From: Paludibacteraceae bacterium
GTDB taxonomy: Bacteria; Bacteroidota; Bacteroidia; Bacteroidales; Paludibacteraceae
Reading direction: 5' to 3'
Assembly (NCBI GenBank): GCA_017961765.1
Contig: JAGCWQ010000023.1
Coordinates: 1-53,473 of the forward strand
DNA length: 53,473 nt
Below, one piece after another: positions 1-9,100 of this stretch. Made by a program: the position numbers and the translations under genes. Below the pieces are notes generated by a model. That model was not told where the DNA came from, made no database searches, and saw nothing but the letters and a program-made list of their open reading frames with translations. The stretch's first letter is position 1. Each line of letters opens with the position of its first letter.

Positions 1-90
1 ATACCATAGGAAGTCAGACTAAAATCGGCACTACTACTTTCATCTTTCTTAAATACATTCTCTGTTTTTCTTCTTGTCAATCAACTTCAT
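1..90 (-). CDS. Possible 5' end of a gene leaving the left edge
   Basis: Reading leftwards, an ATG at 90-88 follows a purine-rich GGAGG stretch but meets a stop (TAA, 51-49) after 13 codons. A second frame entered from a TTG at 80-78 stays open to the window edge and gives a plausible hydrophilic N-terminus (residues such as TENVFKKDESSSADF). The two frames cross in an A-rich run (AAGAAGAAAAAC), so the gene either uses the TTG or has lost or gained one A. A promoter-like site lies just upstream. The product cannot be identified from about 27 residues. Confidence 0.3.
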
Positions 91-113
91 AGATAGACCT
101 CCAAAAAACGTTG

Positions 114-145
114 CAAAAATAGTCATTTTTCATAAAAAAAAGAAA
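114..145 (-). promoter_or_regulatory. Bacteroidota-type promoter for the left-edge gene
   Basis: On the minus strand a TATTTTTG box (121-114) matches the Bacteroidota -7 consensus TAnnTTTG. A TTTC at 145-142 lies 20 bp upstream in the -33 position. The site is about 24 bp before the ATG at 90. The bases after the -7 box read GCAACGTTTT, which recurs after the predicted promoter at 29127-29158. Confidence 0.4.
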
Positions 146-221
146 ATTCCTTTCGGATTTTATATTTTTTATTAAAATTGCGAAACTTCAATCATCTTCT
201 AATCAACATGACACATTCCAA

Positions 222-257
222 AATAAAAAAACAGCCCCACATCGAAATGCGGAGCTG
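222..257 (-). terminator. Rho-independent terminator ending the 28-kb operon
   Basis: On the minus strand the bases of 257-232 form a stem of about 11 bp (CAGCtCCGCAT / ATGtGGgGCTG, with pairs allowing G-T) closed by a TTCG tetraloop and followed by a run of seven T. It lies about 100 bp after the stop codon of the last gene of the operon (360). Confidence 0.8.
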
Positions 258-266
258 AATGATCCA

Positions 267-281
267 TTGTGTTCAACACAA
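267..281. repeat. Perfect 15-bp palindrome beside the terminator
   Basis: TTGTGTT-C-AACACAA is a perfect 7-bp inverted repeat around one central base. It lies in the 100-bp gap between the last gene of the operon (stop at 360) and its terminator stem (232-257). It could be a protein-binding site or a minor RNA hairpin. Nothing else was recognised between 258 and 359. Confidence 0.4.
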
Positions 282-359
282 CCATGTATTACAAGAGAGA
301 CCTCCTTTATTTCATTATGCCACCACTCTATGGCAGGGCATCATGAAGCAATGAGGAAC

Positions 360-2459
360 TCAATAAACGAATTCTTCCGAAGCCAAAGACTTCGACTTCT
401 TTTCGGTTACCGGTTGCACAATATATTTGACAACATCGCCCTTAGTTAAGCCCGAATCGAAGAAGAGACGTTCGGAGCCCTGAATCGTATCCACCAAGAC
501 CAACTTTCCATTGGTAACCCTGTATATATAAATTTTCGAAACACGGCATCCACAATGATCCCATTTTAAACGAACCCTTCCCTTTTGATAATCAACATCA
601 TACTGAAGGTTCTTAAGACAGGCCTGCTTTACATTCTTCGTCTTGTACGGGATGCCCTCCGTCACACTATAATTTCCCGTCTCATCGTAGTTGACCAATT
701 TATAGGAGATGCGCTCTCCTCGGAAAGGGAAAGTATCCGTATAGGTTTCAACCAAAGAAGTTCGGTTCCATTCCGCCAATTTCTTCCAAGGTCCATCATC
801 CGAAAAGCGTCTGTAAAATTCGACCCGATCCAAATCCACACTAGCACTGTTTGCCCATTTAACCACCACAGCCCCAGCCGTGTCTTGCCTGATGTCGAGG
901 AAGACGGCCTTCGTCGGAGCAATCGTGTCGGGCTTCACCAAACGAACAGGTTCGGATAGAGCTGACTGGTTGAAATTGTGGTCCAACGCCATCACCTTAT
1001 AATAAATCTCATTGGTCAACGAGCCTAAGAACAAGGTATCCGTATAGAACGGCGAGAGCAGGAAGGTATCCGAGCAACCGACAAATTCGACATCCTTTCG
1101 GTTTGCAAAGAAGACACGGTAACCCTTAATGTCCGACTCGCTATTAGGTGTCCACGTTAAAGAGACGACACCCAAAGAGTCTATTGTTCCCTTCAAACCT
1201 GTCGGAGCGGCAGGAGGCACACTATCTATCTGGTGGGAGAAATAGACATTAGAGACCGCTATTTGCGACGTATCCGCACCAAAGGCCAAAATCCGATAGT
1301 AGTTCGTCGGCTTCGTGTTCAAGTCCTTATAGGTTCTTACCCCCGAAGCGAGTGGTTTCTCGGTCAGCGTCGTGAAATTGACCTTTTTCGTCAAGGAATC
1401 CAATTTCATCTTCTCGACCCGTTGGACAAACAAGCCACGGATCTCCTGATCGTAAGGATTCTCCACATGCCATTGGAGTTCCGCCTCGTTCTTGTCATTC
1501 ATCACCACCGTATCAATCTGGATATTCACCATATACTCCGTGACACATCTCAGTTTGACCACTTTTGAGTAAGGGCCTAACACACCGAAGTTGCTCACAC
1601 CACACATGCGGTAATAGTAATCCTTGTCACATTGAGGCAACTCACTCGTATAGGTACACGTATGTTCGAACCGGTCGTCCGCATACATGTGGATAATCGG
1701 CTTGGCGTTTACCTTCTCGAAAACGACACCATCCGAACTCCGCTCTACCTGATAGCCCGAATAGGACTGTTCCAATTGAGTGATGTCCCAAGAGAAGTAA
1801 GCCCTCTTGTTATCCTCATAACCCTCAAAAACGGTTGGCTCAGGCAAAACCGAGAGTTGGGACATATCCACCCTTAGCACTTTCGATTTCTCCGCATCTT
1901 TTCCGTCAAAAAAGAGAACACGATAATCATAGACAGCTGTTCGATCTACGTTTTCGTCCTTGTAACACAAGGCTGCCATTTGGGAGAGCTTCCAATCGAA
2001 CTCACAAGAAGCGAGACCGAACTTATAGACGAACTCTTGAGCCTCCGGCGAATCGTAAGAGTCGATATTCATGGAATCGGGCATTTCCATCCCCTCCTCC
2101 AGATATTTCTTGGTTTTCTCCTTTATCTCCTTTTGATAGAGAGCAAAGCCAATCAGTCCTGTATCCGAATCGTCATCATCCATGATTTTCAGGAAATCGT
2201 CGTAAGAAGAAGCGACGACCTTCGCCAACTCCTTCCACTCACCCGGTTTTGATTGGGTCACCTCACGTCGTTGAACCACGAATCCACCCAATGCACCTCT
2301 GCGGTAATCGTCCACCGTCTGCGGATACCAACGCAAAGAGACATACTCGCCACCATTGTAATGGTACAAATCAACCTTATACTTTTCATCCTGAGCGGAG
2401 GCCGTTCCGAAGAACAGCCCCGCCAGAAGAAACATAACCAATTTCACTATTTTCGTCAT
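360..2459 (-). CDS. Secreted multi-fibronectin-type-III-like protein
   Basis: Predicted exported protein of about 699 residues. The start is set at the ATG at 2459, which gives a clean signal peptide (MTKIVKLVMFLLAG... with cleavage after ASAQ). The in-frame ATG at 2480 would overlap the upstream stop and add seven residues before the signal. The body consists of repeated beta-sandwich modules of FnIII type, recognisable by recurring patterns such as 'VSLTWTPNSESDIKGYRVF', 'VVVKWANSASVDLDRVEFY' and 'VRLKWDHCGCRVSKIYIY', each ending in a Y-x-(V/I) strand. I see no T9SS sorting domain and no catalytic motif. It is the last gene of the operon, 14 nt after the 1100-aa gene. A structural or scaffold role alongside the other secreted proteins is inferred; the specific function is unknown. 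Confidence 0.8.
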   Translation of the reverse strand: MTKIVKLVMFLLAGLFFGTASAQDEKYKVDLYHYNGGEYVSLRWYPQTVDDYRRGALGGFVVQRREVTQSKPGEWKELAKVVASSYDDFLKIMDDDDSDTGLIGFALYQKEIKEKTKKYLEEGMEMPDSMNIDSYDSPEAQEFVYKFGLASCEFDWKLSQMAALCYKDENVDRTAVYDYRVLFFDGKDAEKSKVLRVDMSQLSVLPEPTVFEGYEDNKRAYFSWDITQLEQSYSGYQVERSSDGVVFEKVNAKPIIHMYADDRFEHTCTYTSELPQCDKDYYYRMCGVSNFGVLGPYSKVVKLRCVTEYMVNIQIDTVVMNDKNEAELQWHVENPYDQEIRGLFVQRVEKMKLDSLTKKVNFTTLTEKPLASGVRTYKDLNTKPTNYYRILAFGADTSQIAVSNVYFSHQIDSVPPAAPTGLKGTIDSLGVVSLTWTPNSESDIKGYRVFFANRKDVEFVGCSDTFLLSPFYTDTLFLGSLTNEIYYKVMALDHNFNQSALSEPVRLVKPDTIAPTKAVFLDIRQDTAGAVVVKWANSASVDLDRVEFYRRFSDDGPWKKLAEWNRTSLVETYTDTFPFRGERISYKLVNYDETGNYSVTEGIPYKTKNVKQACLKNLQYDVDYQKGRVRLKWDHCGCRVSKIYIYRVTNGKLVLVDTIQGSERLFFDSGLTKGDVVKYIVQPVTEKKSKSLASEEFVY

Positions 2460-2473
2460 CTTCAATCTGATAA

Positions 2474-5400
2474 TCAACACTTTCTACCAGCCGACACACC
2501 TATGTCAACTTTAGGCAACTTGATAAAGAACAACTTACACTTCACGTGCAATTCACCATGCACATAGATTGGCGAAGGGGCCTCGCCATATATCAAGGTC
2601 GTCACAGAACCCGACAATATATCAAACTTCTTCTTCTTCATACATGGATGCCACTTACACCAACCTGGCAAGTAGACGGAAGCACCTACAGCACCATTCG
2701 CCGACAAGTAGGCCTGACCATAAGCCCGCCAATCCAAAGAGCCACAAGGCTGACTTGGTTTAGTAACCAAAACATCCGTTCCTGCCAACAATTTAAAGTG
2801 GGCATAGATGATATCCAAAGGTATGGAGAGCTTACCATCCGCTTCCAAAGCTATACCGAAGGCAAATCCATGACCCGTCGTAATAGAATTTTGTACTGTT
2901 TCAGACCCAGCATCCACTCCCGAGTAGCCCAACTGAGCTGCCAACTGTTCGCGCATTGGAGGCATCGGAGTCTCGATTACACCCAACATGAAGTAACTCT
3001 TCGCCGTCAAAAGACCTGCGAATTCCAGAGCATTCGGGTTGCTTCGGGTTCCCATCCAGAAATACCAATCATCCGGATCGGAATGGATGGTCATGTTCGC
3101 ACTACCCTTCAAAATGCTGAACGCATTAATTTCCGCGCCAATCTCCGCATGGAACGTCTTGTTCGGACGGTCATACTCGGCAATCAACCAGCCCGCAATC
3201 ATTCCGTCTGCTTTGGTAGCATTGATATCCATCTCTTTCAAGATAGAGGCGATACCCGCCAACCGCACATAATTGACACCCCAATGAGTATTGAAGTTCA
3301 TTTCAAACTCCACATTCGCACTACAGAGGGCAGGATCCATGAAGTAAGCACCCACACCAGCCATAAAGCCAAAGCCAACCTCATCATCTGGCTTATACTC
3401 ACCAGAGCTTGCCAATTTCACCTCCTTATTCTCCGAACTTGAGAAGACTGGACGACTCATGTGGTAATAGACACCTCCACTAAACGACTTCAAGAAGACA
3501 CCAGGAGGGAACAACATAATCTTAGCTCCTGACAAATCGGCCGTTGCCTTCGTAAACCAATATTTCGTGGTTTTTCCATCCGTCACTTTCTTGCCGAAAA
3601 GAGCTTCACCTTGCACACCGAAGCCGAACTCCTTCAAAGTCAACATCAAGGCACCCCTGAATCCATCTCCGTAAACATCATCTTCATCGAAGCGTTCAAT
3701 CTCGCCCATAAAATGGAATGCAGAGAAGTCGAGATCCAACATGATTTTGTTAATCGTCAAGCCTTTTACCTTCCAATGTTTTTCATGCTCTGCATGGACA
3801 GCAAGTCCGACACCTGCCGCTATACCACCCTCGCCTGCCATAAGTGAGATTTGGGCTTCGAGTTCCAAGTCCGCCTTGTCCTTCTCGTTCTCCGCCATGG
3901 TGGCAGTTCCTCCATCCATGCTCCAATTTGGTGTTTTCAAGCCTAACTTCTTCAACTCGATGCCGAAGCCGCCCACCGTAAAGCCAGCTGTACCGACCAA
4001 AGAGAAAGACTTCACCGTAACATGAGGTTTCATCGTAGAGAAGCGCAATCCCTCAAAGCGTACGCCCTTCAAGCTCAAGGTTGAATTGATGTCCAAAGAA
4101 CCATTCAAAGAGAGAGCTGCCTCAAATGATTTGTCATCGTTTGCATTGCCCACCTCCAAGTAGCTATCCTTTGAAACGGTAATGGTTGCCATATTGGTAA
4201 ACGGCACCTTAAACTGCTGGTCGGCCTGCAAAGAGGCACTGATGCTGTATAGGAACTTGTCCTGCGCCGCATTGTAACCAATACGTCCACGGAAGCCCAA
4301 ATTATAGCCCGACATTTCAGCACCACTATTTTTATTTCCGTCTCCTTTTGCATTGGAAGATTTATTTTCGTCTAAGAACGGAACATTTGCCCTACCCGCA
4401 ATCAAACCGTCGCTGAAATCACCCTGCCAGAAAGAGACACTGATGGTGTCCAACGACAAATCCAATCCAGCATTATTGCTATTTGTTTTGACGAATTCAT
4501 TCAGAAAGAAACTTCCAGTAAAGCCATAGTCGTCAATCAAGACATTCTTCACCGCGAGAGAAGATTTCGCCGAAGGGTCATTGTTAAGCGTCAAATTCTT
4601 CGGGAAAGTGACGGACATCTCCGACAAGAAAAATCCCATCCATGCCTCTTCAGGTAAAGATGCCTCCTCATCCCAATAGCCAGCAGGGAGAGAGAATCCA
4701 TAGCCGTTTTGGTCAGCACTCAAATCGACAATGGCATCCTTCACCGTGAAGACGAAATCGCCACACCCTTTCACCTTAAAGGAGTCGGAGAAACAAACTT
4801 TTGCGATCATGCCCGAACTGTACATAAACGAGAAGTTGGCTGTAATCGTGTCTCCCGAACGAGCAGGATTGGCAGGCGTAATAAAAGATGTGCTGAACAA
4901 GAAACGGCCACAAAGGCTCATATCACGCACTCCGTTACAATCGAACTCCAGCCACGTGCTATCGCCCGACGTACACCCTGCCATGGATTGCCCACCCTTC
5001 GGAAGCGCAGGGAGAATCTCCACTGCCACCCTATTCTTCATCAAATCAAGCTTATGCGTAGACAGCAAATAGATACGGACAGGACTCGAACCCTGCAAAG
5101 GGACATCTTTTCCTTTGAAATGGACAATGTGCGAACCATCCGAAGAGGTGGCAAAAGGAAAATTGAACTTGGCATCTACATCCACCAAAGTTTTGTCGTC
5201 ACGTTCCTGATCATTCACCTTTTTTCGCACGAATCGCAAGGAGTCGAACATGATGCGGATGGAGAAAGGCCCGTTGTCCAAATAAGGGACCGTAACAGGC
5301 ATAGCGACTGCCAAGCCGTTTTCCATCAACCCCGCCACATGCTCCAACGCAGCAGCACCTTTGGCTGAAAAATCCTCAAAAGAGGCACTCAGTCCCGCCA

Positions 5401-5776
5401 CATCATTGGACAAAGAGGCGTTGTTTTTCAGGTTCTCGAACTCGGCTTTGGCCGACTGTGTCAATTGTTGCACAGAGGCCTTAGAAGGTTCTGCTTTACT
5501 CAACTCCGTAGAGAGGTTAATAAGCGTACTCTTCAGCGCATTAAAATCATCGCCATAGTTAGTCGACTTCAACTTCTCTATCAACTCCGACGTACTCTGC
5601 TTCAAGGCGGAGTAATCGTTGGAAAGATTCTGAGGCGTGCTCCCCCCCGAATCTGTTTGTGCACTTACTACCATGAAATGCAGACTGAACACCCATAGCA
5701 ATAGCACCTTCATCCATGGAGAGAGACCACTACATCGGCTCCCCCAGTTCCCCAAAAGTTTCTCTTGTTGCTTCAT
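2474..5776 (-). CDS. Large exported protein of unrecognised family (1100 aa)
   Basis: The first ATG gives an unusually long basic n-region before a hydrophobic segment (KVLLLWVFSLHFMVVSAQ). An ATG at 5713 would give a conventional signal peptide, so the start is uncertain between the two. After the signal comes a helical, probably coiled-coil stretch (about residues 50-150, rich in L, K, S, E). It is followed by about 900 residues of alternating hydrophobic/polar beta-strand sequence with many Gly and Phe, and a Cys-containing C-terminus (residues such as CKWHPCMKKKK). This pattern suggests a long beta-solenoid or a barrel-like protein, but I do not recognise a family. No T9SS sorting domain is evident. 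It sits between the candidate immunity gene (93-bp gap) and the FnIII gene (14-bp gap) and is probably co-transcribed with both. Confidence 0.75.
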   Translation of the reverse strand: MKQQEKLLGNWGSRCSGLSPWMKVLLLWVFSLHFMVVSAQTDSGGSTPQNLSNDYSALKQSTSELIEKLKSTNYGDDFNALKSTLINLSTELSKAEPSKASVQQLTQSAKAEFENLKNNASLSNDVAGLSASFEDFSAKGAAALEHVAGLMENGLAVAMPVTVPYLDNGPFSIRIMFDSLRFVRKKVNDQERDDKTLVDVDAKFNFPFATSSDGSHIVHFKGKDVPLQGSSPVRIYLLSTHKLDLMKNRVAVEILPALPKGGQSMAGCTSGDSTWLEFDCNGVRDMSLCGRFLFSTSFITPANPARSGDTITANFSFMYSSGMIAKVCFSDSFKVKGCGDFVFTVKDAIVDLSADQNGYGFSLPAGYWDEEASLPEEAWMGFFLSEMSVTFPKNLTLNNDPSAKSSLAVKNVLIDDYGFTGSFFLNEFVKTNSNNAGLDLSLDTISVSFWQGDFSDGLIAGRANVPFLDENKSSNAKGDGNKNSGAEMSGYNLGFRGRIGYNAAQDKFLYSISASLQADQQFKVPFTNMATITVSKDSYLEVGNANDDKSFEAALSLNGSLDINSTLSLKGVRFEGLRFSTMKPHVTVKSFSLVGTAGFTVGGFGIELKKLGLKTPNWSMDGGTATMAENEKDKADLELEAQISLMAGEGGIAAGVGLAVHAEHEKHWKVKGLTINKIMLDLDFSAFHFMGEIERFDEDDVYGDGFRGALMLTLKEFGFGVQGEALFGKKVTDGKTTKYWFTKATADLSGAKIMLFPPGVFLKSFSGGVYYHMSRPVFSSSENKEVKLASSGEYKPDDEVGFGFMAGVGAYFMDPALCSANVEFEMNFNTHWGVNYVRLAGIASILKEMDINATKADGMIAGWLIAEYDRPNKTFHAEIGAEINAFSILKGSANMTIHSDPDDWYFWMGTRSNPNALEFAGLLTAKSYFMLGVIETPMPPMREQLAAQLGYSGVDAGSETVQNSITTGHGFAFGIALEADGKLSIPLDIIYAHFKLLAGTDVLVTKPSQPCGSLDWRAYGQAYLSANGAVGASVYLPGWCKWHPCMKKKKFDILSGSVTTLIYGEAPSPIYVHGELHVKCKLFFIKLPKVDIGVSAGRKC

Positions 5777-5869
5777 TATTTTAAATTTCTATATTTTCTT
5801 TATTTATTCCATAGGATTATGCCCTTGGCTACGGACAAGTCACGCCAATGGGCTTTGAAAGGTATCCAT

Positions 5870-6130
5870 TCAATCGTTTTCTATAAACCTCATTATACTC
5901 CAATGACAATCGCATATAATAGAATTATCAACCACATGAACACCATTCAAAACCAAAGAATCTATAATCTTAGGATCTGCATTCACCTGAAAATAATACT
6001 CATGAAAATGATAATCACTCATTCTACATTCAGACAAATGGACACCTCTCTCCTCCAATTGTTTTATCACATTCAGCATTGCTTCACAAACATATTGTTT
6101 ATCTGTAATATATTTTTTACCTACATTCAT
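5870..6130 (-). CDS. Small protein, candidate immunity partner of the upstream toxin domain
   Basis: 86-residue protein with no signal peptide or membrane segment, so probably cytoplasmic. Its ATG overlaps the stop of the preceding large gene as ATGA (6130-6127), the usual signature of translational coupling. Position (directly after a large exported protein with a toxin-like C-terminus), size and cytoplasmic character match immunity genes of polymorphic toxin systems. The protein is acidic and His/Cys-rich in its second half (SDYHFHEYYF, ICDCHWS). I do not recognise its family, so the immunity role rests on context. The local DNA is more AT-rich than that of the genes on either side, as expected for an exchanged module. 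Confidence 0.7.
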   Translation of the reverse strand: MNVGKKYITDKQYVCEAMLNVIKQLEERGVHLSECRMSDYHFHEYYFQVNADPKIIDSLVLNGVHVVDNSIICDCHWSIMRFIEND

Positions 6131-9100
6131 TTTATCAAATCTATTTCTCGTATTAAACTCAAATCTTTTTTAAAATTCTCCACAAAAATCTGCCAAGCCC
6201 CTCCAACACCAAATTGTGGATTCTTCAAGGTTTTGGCGATTCCGACCTCCAAATCATGCAATAATTCAAACTCACCTACTTTAGTTCTATAACCCCATTC
6301 TTCATTTTCTTTCACTTGTAAAGATTGCCAATATTTTTTCATATCGTAACCCACATCTCTTAGAGATTTTTCGATTGAATAAAATTCAGTTTGACCTGGC
6401 AACCCACCGTATATTTTTGTTCCCTTAGGAATCTTAACAATAATCCAATCATCAATTCCAGGATAATCTCCAACCCCCTGCCAACTTCTAATTTTATTTA
6501 GCAACGGTATATTATCAACTTCTTTTATTGCTGAAATTCCGAAATCCTTTTTGAATGTTTTAAAAATTTCCGAATTTATTTTCACGCCAAACTTCCTGCA
6601 AAATTCATCAATAGAATTCTTTGAAAGTCCAGCTTTTTCTAATCGCGAAGCCAATGCTTCATACCCCATATCTTGGAGTTTAGATGCAAAATTTATGAAC
6701 TTTGGATGAGTAGCACCATAAATCACGGCACCAGTAGCAACTCCTGCAATCATAGACTGAGTTCCGCCTCTTTCTAACACAGTCTGCCACTCAATTTTCC
6801 CCAAGATATCCAAAGTAGAAAGATTTGGATTACGCTGATGAATTGCATCGTATTGTTTTTCCATTTCTGCAGCCATTGCCGTCGCCCCTGCGCCAAAAGA
6901 AGCGGCCAAAACAGTGACAAGCTTTCCTTTTTGCGTACTAATTGGTATAAAAGAAGAGCCACAAGAAGCAAGAGCCGACAAAATCACTTCTGATTTGTTC
7001 ATACTACCGAATATATTTTCATAATCAGTAATATCCACAGGTGTCCCATCATACCATAATTCCACCCACTTAAATGCATAATTGAAAGCGACATCAACAG
7101 CCGCAGCTGTCAAACACTGAGCAATTTGAGCTGCAAGTTCACTATCCTCGTCATCTTCTAAGAATGGCAATACATAATTTGGATGAGTATCCATTAAATT
7201 CCATTGCCAAACTTTGAGGTCTGGATCGGTGTAAACATCCGCATAATCCATCAAATTAGAAGTTTTGCCCAAATGCTCCTCATCACAATACTCAAAAGAA
7301 TGGTCAAAGGTGAAAATTCCATGCCCCACCTCATGTGCCACCGTATAACCATCACTATAATTACTCGTAGAATAATCGGCAAAGAGATAGCCCACATGCT
7401 TATTTCTCGGCATATCACCTAGCACTCCAGCCGTCGCAGACTTCGGCAAAAGGAACAAGTAGGCATGATCTCTTTCTGTCTTAAGTTCATGGCTATCGCT
7501 ATACAATGATTTCAACAACGACATTTCCGATGTCTCAGTCGTCATGAAACCACTACCCTCGACAATCAGTCCGTCTTCTACAAAATCATAATTAGAGCCA
7601 TCACCGAATCGATCTTCCACCACAACCGTAAAAGTCTTACCGAGCGGTTTGTAGATCTCATTCAACGTATTCTCTATGCTGGTTCCATTTACATCATCCT
7701 TATCCCTTCTGAACGGCAGAATATGCAACGTATACGACTCCTTCTTCATGGAGAGCACCTTCGCACGACCCAACGTGAAGAGCTGGCTACAATCGGCATC
7801 CCCATTTTTCGAGGTGTCCGCCATCGCCACCAATTCCAAATATTTGCCAGCCTCGCCTCCGAAGATAGGCACAACGAATTGGTTTCCGTCCAGTTTCTCC
7901 GCTTTCAACTTAATCGCCTTACTATTCGTGCGGCAAATGAAATAGACATGCTCAGGCTTGACAACACCCGCACTCAAGTTCAAATTCGCATATATCTTCG
8001 TCGACTCGCCCGAAGGAACAGCTATCCACGGAATGGAGTATCGATCTATCTTCTCATAATAATCCGATATGGATAGGGACTTCGTGAAAACGCCCTGTTC
8101 ATAATCAAACGGCGGATTCCATGCTTCCTGCGGAGCAAACTTGACTAAGCCCTGCTCATCATCAAATATATTTGACTTCGGAGCACAATTGATTGGCTCT
8201 TGTTCCACCAGCTGCCCTATTTCATAACTGCCCCCGTTTCCGTCCTTAGCCACCAAGGTGGTCGTCTCGCCACGCATCTCAACACCCACAGAGCCATCCT
8301 TGAATCCATTTGAGAAGTCAAAATCACTCTGCATCTGAGCAGGTCCAGAGCCCGCCGAATTCTTGTTGGCCAAGCCGTTCAGGTTGAAGTCCACACAGTT
8401 GTTCAAATCGGTGACGCTATAAACCACACCCTCCATCAACTCACCTTGTTCGTTGATCTTCACATTGTTGAACTCCACCATCAGGCTCACCACGTTCGTC
8501 AAGAAGCCATAGCTCACCTGACCTTTACCTGAGAAAGTGGTGTCGCCAGCAGTATTCATCTCACAGGACAAGACCTTTATATCATTTCCGTTCGCCGTGA
8601 ACCAATCGCCTGGCTGCAAGCTCTTCAGAGAAATCGAACCTTGCAATACGGGAACTTCCCTTCCGCAGTACTCTCCCTTTTCTTTCTCCCACAAGAAATG
8701 CAACGTATCGCTATAGGCTGAATAGATGGTGTCCTTCGATCCCTCCTTCGGACAGACCATGCCTCGCACCCTCGTAACATACTCGATGCCATGACGCACT
8801 CCCTTGATTTCGCAACGACTATTGCCAGCTTTCACAGAGATCTGTCCCCACGGAGATTTCGTTGTGTCCGCCAAATTCCACTCCACAACATAACCACAAG
8901 TGAACTTATCATCGTTTTCCCAAACCACAACGACCTTGGATTTGTCAGTTTCCACCTTATCAATATCGACTTTCATCGTCGGATCAGTGGCTATGACCTT
9001 TTTCTTCTCGCTCCAGATATCCTCCTGACCCATACACTTCTTAAAGTGGAACGTAGAGATCTTACTGTAACCGTTGTTCTCGATGTAATTGGAAAGTTTA

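Noticed and set aside
6774-6971. Extra small gene on the minus strand inside the toxin-carrier gene
   Set aside because: An overlapping frame within a well-supported gene, with no independent start signals or plausible protein features.
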